From: Trissonchulus latispiculum
Lineage: Eukaryota > Nematoda > Enoplea > Enoplida > Ironidae
DNA length: 64,000 bases
Direction of reading: 5' to 3'
Assembly (NCBI GenBank): GCA_030248195.1
Contig: JASAND010017888.1
Location: 40,917 to 104,916 of the forward strand
Shown here: positions 12,601 through 27,600 of the stretch, piece after piece
How positions within the stretch are numbered: the first letter of the stretch is position 1
Layout of the letters: every line of letters starts with the position of its first letter
Translations under genes and position numbers: made by a program
Notes under the pieces: generated by a model
The model's database searches: none
What the model was told of the DNA's origin: nothing
What the model saw: the letters and a program-made list of their open reading frames with translations, nothing else

Positions 12601-15600
12601 TTGCTGCTTCGATTTCTGTTTGTGTTTCAATATTTCATTTAGGACAGAAAACCAAAGGTTTCTTTCAGTTACTAACCTATTTCTGACTGTTGCATTAAAT
12701 GTTTTATTTAAAATATACTAACTCCTACTCGTTTATTAGTTTGTACTACTGTTTTGTTTAAAACAGTTATGTTCTACTCATTTATAGTTTATCGTTCAGC
12801 TTTTGCAGTTCTTTTTATTGACTAACAAAGCGATTACTTTTTAGCAAGAAATGCATGAGATATATCAAGAGCTGCTAGAAGATTTACTAAGCAAGGTGCT
12901 GTTTATGTCTGAAACGTTTGTAGTAATTGTCTCTGCTCTTCGGTTCTTGTATATTTCACGTTATCACACGTTTGATATTAAAATTTCAATTCAATTGAAT
13001 CTTTAGAACCAAGTGTTAGTAAAATGAAAGACACTTGACCCAATATGAAGTTAGGTAATTTCAACTCCAGTATGTTTATTTCCTGGTCTTTCGGTTAAGT
13101 TTTCCAGTTACTTCAGGTTAAGTCAGTATGTTTTCTAATTCAGGGCATGCTGAAGGAACCCTATACCGGAAGAGTTCCTCTGCGTCAGAGAAAGGATTTC
13201 ATTGCAAAACGTCGCTGGTCTGACGATTTGTTGCCTATTGGCCGATTGGCCAAACGAGGTGCAATATTCAGGAGGCTGTCCATGGATGGTGTCTTTGAGA
13301 GGGAAATTGAAATGGGTATGCTTTCCGAATATCTAAAACGTTGACACTTTATTTAATATGGCAACATGTAGAACAGTTCTAACGAGTGCATATTGCAACA
13401 GACTTGAAATCACATGTTGCTGACTAAAGGTTATATCTTAAATTCAAGTTTACGACAGAACAAAATTGCATTAAAGCAGGTTGATTAATACCTAATTATT
13501 ACGTCGTCAGTGTTGTTCTAATTAAAGTATTCTGCTAATTCCTTGACCAGAATAAAATTAAAATTAAAATATTTCAGAGCTTCCGGATTATCCGCCTAAA
13601 GTTCTCAAAAAGCTAGAAGATATGGTCGCCCATGTTGGTGACCTCATTTCAACCCTGGAATGTCAGGTTCAAGGATTTCCTATACCCCAAGTTGTGTGGT
13701 ACAAGGATGGTCAGGAGCTCACCAGGTCCGACAAGCACAACATGCGTTACGATGCTGAAACGGCACACCTGGCGATTTACAATATCGAAATGACGGATGC
13801 TGCAGATTACACCTGTAGTGCAACCAATGATCTAGGAACTTCTGAAACCAGCTGCCGACTTACAGTAAAGGAAAGTAAAAGATCAAGGACACCGGAAAAG
13901 TTACCAGAAATAGAAGGGATTTGGCCTAAACCGGAAATTGTAGAAGTTAAAGCTCCCGAATTTGCAGAGGCTTTGCAGGACATGATTGCAGAAATTGGAT
14001 CATCGGTGCTTCTCAGGGTTACAGGTAATTTTTTCACACAAAATCACTCAGTGAATTATGTTTGAGATTTCTTGACATTGGCAGCAATCCTATGCAGCTA
14101 TGTGCAAAATTTTCTAACATTGGTATGGGCTGCCAAATGCGTCTAGCTTGAGGCTTTTCACGTAAGAGACGGAATTGGTTAACAGGATAAGGCTCTGGAT
14201 CCAAATGCACAACACAGTCAAGGCAAGCAGCAGTAACGTTGTTCAAGACAAAAGGCTTGGCTGAGCAAAAGATCAGAAATAACACTTCACTTCTTAAACT
14301 CTGCAAATGCTGCGCATTTCGAAATGGCATAATTTACTTCAGCTAATCAAAAGTTTGAAAACTTATCTAAAAGTAGCATTGAAAGAATAACTCCTTCTCT
14401 TTCGGAATTATACGCATCGTGACATTTCAGATATTATTGATTCAACCGTAAAATACAGAAATCTATGTACAATAATTAACACTGATCTATCAATTTTAAG
14501 TGCCTTCCTGACATCAATGAGAGTATAAAACATATACTTTCAAAATTTTAAAATCACTAAAGCTTAGAAACAGTTTTATGATTCTAAAACTGTACAGAGT
14601 TTGACACTAGCTAGTTTCCTAATAAACATCGTTAACTTTGCGCTAACATTGTTTGCTTGCAGCACCCTGTGAATCAGGAATTCGCGTAACTTGGTACAGA
14701 AATGGGAAACCTATTGACCCGGCTGCCGAGAGCGGAATATTAGTTGAAGACTACATGGGAACATTTACGTTAGAAATTGAGTCTGCTTCATTGGCAGACA
14801 GTTGCAATTGGAAAGCTGTTGGCACTAACGACTATGGCCAGTGTGAAAGTTCTTGCAAAGTTAAAATTGTCAGTAAGTTGCTAATTTCTGTGTAGCTAAA
14901 ACGGATAAACTTTAACAAAGACTTTATATTATAATGATTTGTTAGATATAACATGAAAATCAAAAACCTGCTGTTATCGGCATCTTTCTCAAAGATTTCC
15001 TGGATGAAATTAGAACGAATTGAAATGAATTTAAATCAGGGCAATTTGTAAGGCAATAACCGTTCCTTAAAGTTTCAATCTGTCTAATCCTTTTAATCCG
15101 ACCACTATAAGCTTTCACAAAATAAAAACAGTTTATTTTAGAGAGGACGTTTTTCGCTCTTTACCGACGGACTCAGTTTTCAAAAAAGAAAGCATGTTTT
15201 TTTTTAAGTTCGCCCCACTCCAGTTGGTGCACACCGGTTAGGAGTGGTGTCAGTATTGCGTTCACTTTGACTAGGTTGGGGGACTGACACCGACTAATTG
15301 CTTTTGCAATTAACCGAGGCGTTTGACAAGACCGGCAATGTGCCTATTGCTGCTCACGCAATAAGCCCACCGCGGCAGCTCCACCCTCAGGCGGCCACCT
15401 CTTGAAGGCTCGGAGAATTGCCAGCGGGGGGAAGGAGTACTATTCGCAGTGTCAGCTGACACCGGATTTACTGGCTCCGCGAAGCCACCGTGCAAAGCAA
15501 AAACGAAGCAAAGCAAGTTACTTACATATAAACAGATCTACAACATAGAAGATAACAAGCAACTTAGCAGCTTTGGAGTGGTGTCGATCTGATCCATGAC

Positions 15601-18600
15601 GTTGAAACTCCACTGAATGAGCAATGCCACGTAAAAGAAAATTCCAGTCACGGTGTAATGCGTTGAGCAATTCCGAAAATGTAAGCTAACATCCAGTTTG
15701 TAAAATTCCATTTGTGAATTCCACAATGCGATTTCCTTCTTCCATCAGTGAAAAGTTGCTTGGAGCTAGAATAAGAAATTATTCAGGGAAATGTATTTGA
15801 AAATTTAGTTTTGTATTTACGCGGCGTTGGGTTTGTAATTTTGGATGGATTGGTGGTAATGGAGGGGTTTTACTTGTTCAGAGGCGCGTTGTTCCATTTT
15901 GAGTAAAGGTGGCTTGTTTGTTAGTTGAAGTCCGTATAGAGTAGCATTTTTCTTGTAACACGCTGGAGGGTTATGATGGTAGCATCGAAGGTTGACCGAG
16001 AGGTTGACTGGAGCTGCCATCAGCGCAGATCTTGGTGGTAGTAGCAAATATTCAAGTCTATTCAAGAAAGCATGTATTGCAGGTTCTTGATACATATAGT
16101 TATTCACTCTAATTAGACAGCAAGAGCAAGACATATTACTGCGATATTTTACAAATTATTAATTCAGTTTGATGAGGAATATTCCACGGCTTAAACTAAA
16201 ATCTAATTCTCAAGTAATGCAATCTTCACAGTGGATATTTAAAATCATCTTTAAGCATAGTCATCTTTAATGTTTTCTATTTTGTTTGATAATAAATATT
16301 TCAGTTCCAAAAGGCTACAAGAAACCGACCTTCAAGACTCCGCTGAAAACAGTATCAATTATCGAAGGAAGTGCATGTCGACTTGAGGTCCAAATCGATG
16401 CCAATCCGGCACCTGAAATTTCTTGGTTCAAAGGGGATAAAGAAATAGAGCACGGCCATCACTACAGAATGGAATATGATGATGAGGCGATGAAATATGG
16501 CTTGATAATACAAGACTCATATGCTGAGGACGCTGGCAGTTACACCTGTATTGCAACAAATGTTGTCGGGTCTGCTAACAGTACTGGGGACATTAAAATA
16601 ATAGGTATAAAACTTTGCATAACATGACACTAGTAATTATGGTGTTCTCATTTGGTGTGTCTACTTCGTTGTGTTTTCTTTCCCTAGGCGGAAACACAGT
16701 AGACTATTTGTATTCTCGTTGTATTTCATGAATTAATTTATTCTATTAATTCACAAATTTTGCCTTGTGACACAGCAAATAATATCAGCAAATAATAATA
16801 ATACAAATCCTATCCAATGTTTGCTCACAGGAGTTGTGACGGATGAAGAAAAGGTACCTGAAGCAGCGGACCCTCCAAAGTTCCGATTGCACCTACAGGA
16901 TCGATCAGTTCCTGTGGGATTTGAAATCCGACTGGTCTGTTCAGTGACTGGGGCTCCAGCTCCAGCCATTTCCTGGTATCACGACGGCAAACAGCTCAGT
17001 CCTTCTGAATATGATATCAAGGTATGGCTTGAAATAACTGTGGCCCTCTACTTATTTTATAAAATTTTTTAGCAGTTTGCTCTGCCTTGAGTTTCATGTA
17101 AAAGATTAGACCGCTAAACCAATAAAGTGAAAGTGAAGCAATATGGCTCTTTTACGTTAAAAAAATTGATTATAACTCTGCTCCAAATTGAATTTGTTTC
17201 TTGCATGAATGAGCTTTACCACTATTATGCTGCAAGTATTAACAATGGTTTGAGTTAAACCTTAATAATCGCGATTTTAAAATATTATTTTCTTTCCAGA
17301 TGGAGGATGGACTTTGTTGTCTGAATATTGAGCGATCACACCTTTCGGATTCCGGCAAATACAGTTGTGTCGCTGAAAACAGCAGTGGCAAGGCAACTAC
17401 CCAATGCACCGTAGTTATCGAAGGTTAGAAGCATCTATGTTCAAATATATATTCATCAACCTACAATCAACCAAGAATACAAATAGATAAGAGTGATGAT
17501 TAAAGCTGACTGATCTGGAAACTTACCGGGTCGTAAAGAAACTTGAGAGTGTGGGTCATTTCCATTGACGTCTTTTATTCAAGTATTGCCCGTAAATCGC
17601 ATATTATAGTCCAGACGAGATTTAGGTGTGGTTTCTGAGTCTCGTATGAATTTTTGACTGTATGGTATGTATGACTCTCGTTATAAAGGTTTAATTATAG
17701 TGTTGGTGTTGGTAGAGGTACTGGGATAAAAGGTAGTATAAAATATAAAGATATATTGAAAACAAGGAGATTTTCAGAAATTGCAATTAAAATGCTGCTA
17801 GAAAAAATCCATGATTAATGCTGTATCCGTATACTCACTTTTGCATTGCGCCCACCTTAACTAGGCGATGGAGTTTCAGGGAAGGGGTGCCAGACCCTTC
17901 AACAATTAGAAGTTAGCAGCTAACAACTACAAAGCCAAGGAAAGGTGGAAGCATTAAAAATTTCAGATTAAACTGGTCAATAGTTTAATGTTTTGGAAGA
18001 TTCAAAAAATTGGTGCTAAAAGTGTTAAATGTGTTTTCAACTTGCAAACAGACTTATTGTGAACGGATGTTGTTTTCTCGGCATAGAAACCTTCAAGTAA
18101 CCATTATAATAATAATGGTCCAGCCAATAAAAGCGTATACAAAACTAATTATTTCTTAATTGTTAACATCGGGTCGGAATCACTGTTTTAGGTGGAGAAG
18201 AGCCGGGCCTGATTAAACCTAGCTTCAAGGAACCCTTATTGGATGTTTCCGTTCTGGAAGATCAAGAAATCGTTCTTGAATGTCAGGCTGTGGGAAAACC
18301 TTTACCACAGATTACTTGGTAAGCCATTCGTAATATCCATCTACTGCAAACATTTACATCATGACGGCCTGAAAAGCTGAAACAGTTTTCAAAACAATAT
18401 TATTGAAATATTCGACATTAAATTTGCTTGCCTTGTTTGCAAGAGGTTGAGTTGCTAAACTTTATGAATTTGCAATCGGATGTAAGGCGATGGAACTTAC
18501 CGTGACACTTAGCAGTCATGTTGTCGCTAGTGAAAAGGATTCCCCAAAAAACTTGTTTAAAATTTTTATTATTTCTGCTGTCCTAGAATAACCTGCTTCC

Positions 18601-21600
18601 TCTAACCGTCCACGGATTCCCGAGATAATCAAAGAGAAGACCGAGAGTCTTTGTATTCACCAACTATCAAACATAGCAGACATTAATAAATAAAATATAT
18701 AATATGTTACGCGTTTAGCAATAAAATGTTACGCGTTTAGCGTTAGTTTTTTGTCAAAAATAATAATTTCAGGTACAAAGATGGAACAAAACTGTTCATC
18801 GAAAACCGCATGTTATCTTATACTGACAGAAAAGGAATTTGTCGCTTGAACATACTCAATGCTGCTCCATCTGACAGCGGGGAGTATTCTTGTGAAGCAG
18901 CTAATAAAGCTGGACGAGATTATACTCATTGTCATGTCAAAGTTACAGGTAAACTAAAAATGCTGTGCGCACCGATTGCAATTGAATACAAACTTGTATT
19001 ACATGTGTTCATTGACATCTGTTCAACGTTTTTTAAGCTTATTGGTATTGTTCAAGTTAGATATCATTCTACTTGTTGATTTACTGAATATTACTTTAAC
19101 GGCTTCGTACTTTCGTCGCACTTGAAACTTCAGATTATTTGGAGTCAAATTTTAGCGCTAATTGCAGGCTGTCGAGACAAATTCCCAGAGCTTGTTTTTC
19201 GAAAATCTCTCGAAACCTTTTTGCATTGCTTGCTGTAACGTGTGATAGGCATATTAGGGCTTCGTGAGATATGAAAATTTTCTATGATTTTCCGATGATC
19301 AAGAAAGATTGCCAGAAACTGATTTAGCGTTCTTTGTCAACGTTTGCTTTTCATCGCTCAAATCACTCCTTGACTCAAAACTTCGAACGTTTTCTCATAA
19401 AAATCCATTAAATGCTATAAATTATATATTTGTGTTCATTTCGTAAGGATGTTGAATTTTTCAAAAATTTCTTTTCATTTCAGAAACAACTGTCCCACGT
19501 CAGGCGGCAGCTTCAGAAGCAGCATCAGAGGAGGAAGCAGCTCCAGAAGAAAGAAAAAACCTTCCAGTAATCACACGGCCTCTAGCCAACCTTACAGTGA
19601 TGGAGGGACGTAGAGCTGCCCTTTCCTGTGATGTTGAAGGAATCCCACAGCCTCAAGTTGAATGGTTCAGAGATGGAAAGGTATATACTTTTTATTTAGA
19701 TTTGGGACGTACATTTTTACATACATATTTACAAGGGCCCGATCCTACTTCATGTGACCGCGAATTGAGTCAGGTCCGATCAGTCTTGCAATTGCTACTC
19801 TTTCATGCTTTTCTGTCTTACTACTTTGAAAACTGTCACTTAATTACAGCATCCACAAATATGTACTAATGTGCTTATTCACCGACTTTTGGGAAGTTTC
19901 TTATAATATCAATTAACATTAGATGAGCAGTGATAGCGAGTCACTGTCAGATAACCAGTTATGTGGTGGTTATTAAATTCGGCATTCCCTACAGGCCAAT
20001 AATCTTTAAATGGTTTCACGGTTTTTAAAATAAAATCAGCTGCTTAGACAAAATTTGTTTAGGAAATGTCTACGCACCAGTTTTTATATCATGAAAAGTT
20101 TTCCTGAAAATTCAGTACTCGTGCAGTTAGCGTGAATGCAACAATGCAAAGTATTCAGATAACGCGTTTTAGAACGTTTTATGCCGGTAGTTAGGAATCA
20201 GGTCAGGCCGAATTGCCAGGCCGGGCGCTGACCAGGGACTGGAGTCCTCCATAAAAAAGAGGCCCGGAGTCGGAACCGTGACTGGTCCAAGCGGGCCCAG
20301 CTTTAATGAAACGTCACACTCTTTTCTTTTGTCATGGAAAGAGCTAAAGAGGAAAGAGGTAAACCGTAACTCGTTTCAATGAGGTATTGTCGACTGGCAT
20401 TGATTGGCAACACTTTTAAACTTGAGTTTATTGTTCCGTTTTATTGTTAGAAAATTAACTTAGCGCCTATCCGCGAACCGCATGCAAACAATCTGATGGC
20501 CTGTGTACGAAAAGTTACTAGTTTAAGAGATTTCTTAAACAAAAAGGAATAACTGCTTGAATCGTAATTCTATCAGTACTTAATTTTAGAGGAAGCATAT
20601 TAAAAATAATTTGTTATGTATCTGTTCTAGTTACTTAACGAAACTCGTCATGTCCGTCTTTACTTTGATGGCAAGACTGCTACTGTAAAAATCTACGAAG
20701 CAACCTTGGAACACGAAGGGGAATATGTATGCCGTGTATACAACGAAAACGGCGAAGTGGAAACTATGTGTCATCTATTTGTTGAAGGTACGACAATCAC
20801 TTAATCCTTTGTGTGAACTAATTATTAAAAAAAGCAGACAATATCGAATTCCGAAACGGAATACTGTTAACGCGCAAGTAAATATTCGCATAGTTTCTCT
20901 GGATAATTGCCATTTGGATTGAACGTCGTGCTTTGAGAACAACCGTTTTAGTAAAGGTTTTCTGAAAGGATGGAACCTTTTCACTCTACAATTACTTGGC
21001 AAGCACCATTTGTGAAATAATAATTGTCACCTAGCACTTTTAGACAAAAGTAAACACCAACATTGTATTATTTCTGTCTGTTCAGAATTATCCACTGCTG
21101 GGGAACTTCCGAAATTTATCAAAAAGATGGACGATATTTTTGTGAAGAGCGGAGACGACGCAACATTTTCTGTCATGGTGTCAGGTAAAAGCATCTAATT
21201 ACTCTACTATTATTCTATATTCTACTCCTTGTGCTATTGTACGTTATTACTTTAGAACAGTAAAAAATCTCGTCAGCAAGGAAAGAATCAGCAACCTGCA
21301 AACTGTCGCAATTAAATCCATACGCCCATATGTGCGTCGTCTAATAATATTATTAATAGTAATAGTCTAATATTCTAATAACATAATATTTGCAAAGTAG
21401 GTTAAGGCTAAATGCTTTATATTGTAATATAGAACTATTGCCAACTTGACACAGAGTTGTTTACTGTTTACTGTTTACTTTCTTTGATGCTTAATTAGGC
21501 AAAGGTTTGCCCGAAGTGCAGTGGCAGCTAAATGGACGTCCACTTCCAAAAGATTCGACTTCATTCAATCTGAGAAGTTGGGATGACGGAACCCACTCCC

Positions 21601-24600
21601 TGGAAATCTTGAAAGTAGAGAATCGGCTGTGTGGAATATACACTTGCAGGGCATCAAACCCTGCGGGAACCGCGCACTGTTCAGCCACGTTGGGTATAAT
21701 TGTGGACGGCCAAAAATCAGTGGGCGGATTGCCGCCAAGATTTGTTTCTCGACCAAAAGCTGTCTACAGAATACCAGAAGGTGGTAAACTTGAAATGCAT
21801 TGTGAAGTGGAAGGAGATCCCAGACCGAGAGGTCAGTAAGATTGTAAGATTAAGCATTTAAAACATTAATAAGCCGTGCTATAACCATGCAGTGTGCTAT
21901 GCTTTGCGTAACTTGGATGCTTTTACCACAGCAAACACTTTTACAAATTAACAATTTTAAAGCACTAAAAACAAATAAACTGGCTCATAAATATTGAACC
22001 AGTTGATGATTCTGAAACAGGAATCCAATTATAAGAATTAGGTTAAAGAGGTAGAGATTGCTGGTTCGTGACGAGTGTGTGATTTTGAAGTCAAGAATAA
22101 AATTGCAACAAAATTGAATTTATTTCAAAGACAATTTCATACAAACAAAATACAAAATTTGACCGTGTATAAACAATTTCAAATTAAACAACCCCACCAA
22201 CCCTTCCAACCAACCTCTAACTTGATCCTGAGCCTTCCTTTGTTTTGACGTCCAAATTTGGGTTCAATCGAAAGTGCCCCTAAAATTCCCACCCTTAAAT
22301 ATTGTCAAAACTAATTTGCGTATTACGAAAATTGGGAATTTCTAATTTGCATATTAGTTCTGAAGTTCGTATATGACAAACAAGGAAATTTCCACACAAT
22401 GGTTCTGAACAAATTGACTAGTGTATAACTAAGCGTGTAAATAATCTATAATGCTAACTTATGAAACGTTAAAATTTTAAAATTCTGAAACGGTGTACCA
22501 ATCAATAGCAATTAAATAAATATCTAGAACAACAAGTTTAGAAATTTAAACTATTAAGTATGCTACAGAAATAATCATGGTATTTGAAAATCTATATTGT
22601 CTTAATTTAGTGACCTGGATGAAGGGACAACGCGAATTCCAGGCCACTGGTGGCAGAACTATATTGGACTTTGAATTAAACAAGTACACATTTATCCGAA
22701 GTCCGGTTAAAGTCAGAGATGAAGGCGACTATACAGTCACTTTGATGAATAGTTTTGGAAAAGCCACCTTCAACATTCGCGTGGAAATAATACCGTCAGA
22801 AAGGTGTGATCTTGAGTAAACTTTAAACTTTTTAAACTCAACTTTTTATTTCTTCTGTGTTTCCATTACTGTAATAGCAGGATAACAGTTCTTCACGATT
22901 ATGGCGGCGTATGGATGGTGAAAGAGCGCTTTCGTTTTCAAAATTCCGCTGCTGAAATCCAACCTCAAGTTTAAATATCAGCAAATGGCACAAACATCGC
23001 ATGGAAGTTATAACTGTAGTTTATACTGGGTCAGTCACTTTAACGATGGCAAGACCCCTGTGGTCAATTGTGCAAATAAGATTTTATCCCAATTTTAAAG
23101 GGAAAAACAAGAGATGAAATCTTCGAATATTTTTACAAAGAAAATCGACAAAACCCGATTTTCTTTGAATAAAACAGTAAAGAATTCTTCACATTTGGCA
23201 GTGGAATCTTTCAAGATTTCAGTTGCAACCAGCGCAGAAAACCAGGAGCCTACATCTACAAATATTACATCACCAAAAATTGAAATCTGCGCATTTGTCA
23301 CCGGAATCTTGCCGCCGTTAAAGTGACTATCCCATAACTGCAATTTGTAAAATGCTGATGACCGCAAGCAGTATGTCGCAAATAAAAAGAAGTATTTCCA
23401 TTTCCAAGTAGATTTAGTTATATGTCGCTGTTTGGTAAGGATATAGCTTTTTATACATATAAACATTTTCTAGCTTCGTTCTGGCAAACTGCTGACAAAG
23501 CAAACTAGCTATGAGAATGCAAGGGCTTTTATCATTATTTCCAATACCCACACAGTTATCAGATTTTGACATAATTGTTTGAAGAAACCAAAACAATTTT
23601 AAATAATTAAACAGAAAATTATCGTATTATTATCGTGTTTCTGTAAAAAGGATTTATGTGCTTCATCCTAGCTCAAGTTGTGCGAATCGCCTGTTTTTTT
23701 CAAAATATTAGCATAGTGCTTTTAAGCACAGAGCTTTTAGTCTCACCACTATTTCAACTTTAATATTGGAAGACCGTGCCTTATTGTTCCTTATTTATAA
23801 TTTCTGGGGCTCCGGGCTACATTTCAGTCACCCTAGGAATGATACGGCGAGGGATAGAAAATGTATTACAACAAAAGCAAGGCCACGAAATTACAATACC
23901 AGCTAGTTCACAATTTAAGCAATACCCGATAGCCGAGACGAGAATTCACTACTCCACATTTATGTGGCTGGCTGAAATTAATAACGCACTGCATAAGAAA
24001 AATGACTCATTAGTGTTCCCTAGTTAATAGCTTACCTACAGCATATGATGTCAAAGAAATTTTGCCACCAACACGTATTCGCTGTAAAATAATTGAATTA
24101 AAAGCAAAGTTTATTCGCTGAATTTTGGTTTTTTTAGGTCTCCAAGTGTGCCGGAGGAAATTTCTGAACTGCCGGAAGTAGTCGAAGAGGACAAAGGTAT
24201 AATGAACCTTTTGCAGAACCAATGTAGTTCACCATATTCTCTGTTTCCTTAGACTCAATGGATAACATCAAGCGTACATAATGATGAGAGTATGACACTA
24301 TGCCTAGTCTCTGTTATCAGAGCAAAAACTATGTAACGTTTGCTAACTTCTGACCTCCCCATTGGAGCCATCACTTCAAAGAAATGTGCACGCTGTGTTT
24401 GCATTCTAAAGCTCGCAACAGATGCACATTGAACCAACCGAATAGCTGGGTTTTCAAGTTTTAGTATGCAAGCATAGCGCTTAAATTTCTTTGAAGTGAC
24501 GGGTCCAATGTGTCCAAAGTGATGGGTCCAATGGTCTGCCGTTAGCGAACAGAGCATAGTTTTTGCGCTGATAACAGTGACCAGTCTTAATAGAATAAAT

Positions 24601-27600
24601 CGGACTAAGTTAGCTATTCTGTTCCTGAGCCATAGCTTAGGGTTAAAGTTAGTCGTTGCACCAACTTAGGTCTTGTCAAGAATAACAAACCCTAAAGCGT
24701 CAACTCAGGGTTATCTTTAACCAATCAGTATCGTTTCTTTAGTCAATGTATCCAATCATCAATGTATCCTATCGTTAAGGTTAGTTGACGGTGACGACTA
24801 ATTTAACCTTAATGTTAGCTGCGAGGTAAGTCATAAATCTCCTAAACTCTGAGCTCAAAGCTAAGACTGAAGTAGTGGAACGAATCTCGGGAGGAACATT
24901 CAAAACTGCGAAAGTGTGAAAATTTTTTTGTAGAAACAATGAAACATGTATAAACAATAGTTTGAAAAGCCAGTTTTCCGAAAAACAAAAACTGAAATCT
25001 TATAAATTGAGTTAGTCCTCAGTTAATCCTGATAGTAAACAGGATTAAGTTTCTTAAACTTAAAACTTAAACTTAAAAAACCTAGGTTAACTTAAAATGG
25101 TTTGGTGCAACGGATTAACTGAGAATTATCAGGTTAACTCCGAGGTAACCTTGAGGTTAGCTTAACACCGAGCTTTCCCTCATTGGTGCAATCCGGTGTA
25201 GTGTCATACTCTTATAATTATTTTAGACTTATTTCGGCGAGGATTCAAAATGGCAACTTATTTTGGAATGTGTCGTCAAATTTTAACTTGATTTTACCCA
25301 CAACCAACAATATGTAGCCAAAGGAATCGCCACCTTTTCACAATTCATGGCAAAGCAGATATTGGCTGAAGTCTGCAAGAAAAATCTGCTTTTATGTTAA
25401 CATTTTTTCTTCAAAACTAGAACAAGCAAGTGAATATACGGAAGCTTGCATAAAGCACTTCATATCAATAATTTCATCTGTTTGTTGATACGCTGGGCCA
25501 GTTGAATTTTGGAAATAGTGTCAGCAATAGTTTAACCTCCTGTCGCTATTAATTATTTTTCTGCCTTGTCTACCTTCTACTTTGATAATGTTGGCATTAG
25601 CTGATTTTTGCAGATTTACCATCGGAACCAGCGGGCGAACCGCAGCCAACGGATATTGGTGTGAACAGCTTGACTCTGCTTTTTGGCCGACCTGTACGTG
25701 AAGGATCCAGCTCTATTGAAGAATATCTCGTTGAGTATCGGACGCCAGATAAAAGACTGTGGACCCGTCTTGGAACTACTACTGTAACGAGATATGAAGT
25801 TAAAAATTTACTGGAACTAACTGAGTATCTATTCAGAGTTTCTGCGAAAAATGCTTCTGGTTATGGACCCTATGCAGAAATGACTCGCCCAATCTGTACC
25901 CTAGGAAGGTCAGAGAAGCCGGAGGTAATCAAGCACTTGCCAAGCTCTGTAATTGTTGAAGAAGGACAGGAGCTAACACTTAGTACCGTGTGTCGTGGTA
26001 AACCAAAGCCTACTACGAAGTGGCTCAAAAATGGAACGGAAATTGAAGAAAACCGTCAAAGGTCTATCCGAATACTTAAAGATGGAGAAACACAACTTTG
26101 CTTCAAATCCATCGAAGCTAGTGACCAAGGCCAATATCGATGCATCTTTGAAAATGAAGCAGGATTTGATGATACGCTGAGCGATGTTCAAGTCATTGCT
26201 CTGTCGGCTGAGTATGACGAAACGTAAGAGTTTGTTTGTTTTTTCTGGGGCTATTTGTTTTTATCGAGCAACTTATCATTTGAAATACATGGTCTAATAA
26301 AACTCGTGCAACGCTCAATATAACATTAATTATAACGTTATACATTATTATATATTATATATATTATATATATATTATATATTATATATTATTATTATTA
26401 TATACATTATATATATATACATATTATTATATAACGTTATACATAATCTGACGTTAATTAAACAACAGCTAATATAGTTGACAGCTGTTTTGGAATATTA
26501 TGGGTGTGTGCGTTATTATGGCGTACTCACCACAGGTTTTCCATGCCCGCCTTCACACTCTAAGACGACACTCTTCCCCTTTACAGTGCAAACATTTTAT
26601 TTTGCAGTCTTGTGTTTCTCCTTTGCCCAGATCGCCTGCAGATGACCCCTGGCATCCATACGTTTTCAAACATGAGTGAGAGTGTTATCGCATTTTGCTT
26701 CTGCTTCATTTTAGACAACCAGAAGTTGAGCTAAAGAAGGCCAAACGACCACCAGAAGTTTCCGTACCCCTGAAAAACCAGACTGTTCTTGTCGGGCAAA
26801 CTATCAAACTAACCTGCAGAATACCCGCAGCCCCTCGCGGAAAAATTAGCTGGTACAAGGATGGACAAACTATCAAGCATCAAGGTAGTAATCAAAGAAG
26901 TTTGCTTTTAACTAAAATTTCAGCGTTAACCCGTAGCAGTGACGGTGCGCCGCTTTAAACGGTTATAACCAGACATGACACTAAAACAGTTTAATATGTA
27001 CAAGCCCGGCATTTAAAAATTCACTCATACCAAGACGTTGAAATTAGTACATCGTTTTCATCTCCATAATGTTAATATTAGATTACCCATTCAATTAAGC
27101 TACAGGAAACGTAGTCAGCATTAGTTGCCAACAGTTTTCATAACTCGAACTCGGCCTAGTTTTATAGCTAGTTGGCATGGCAGAAACAAAGTACCAACGA
27201 AAAATGTACCATGCTTGGATCTAATAGATCCTATGCTGCATACGTAATTCAATTGAAGTTCGGAATTTCAGGCCGTTTTGAGTTGCTAGCCTCAAAACTT
27301 GGAACTCACGGATTTTATCGGCTAGTGATTCATAACAGTCAACTTGAAGATTCAGGCTTCTATAGCTGTGTGTGCCAGAACAAAATCGGCACTGGACAAA
27401 CTCAGTGCGAAGTAACAGTACTTGGTATGTGATGTGATTATCAGTATTGTGAAATGATAAGGACTTATGAAATTTAATTAGCAAAAGCGTGGTGCAGCGT
27501 TTCATGTGCTATAAATAGTTGAGTGCTATGAAGAAGGACGTACATAGCTGCTGTTATGAGCCAAATGTCTGATTACCGAAATTACCGAAATATTTTGGAA

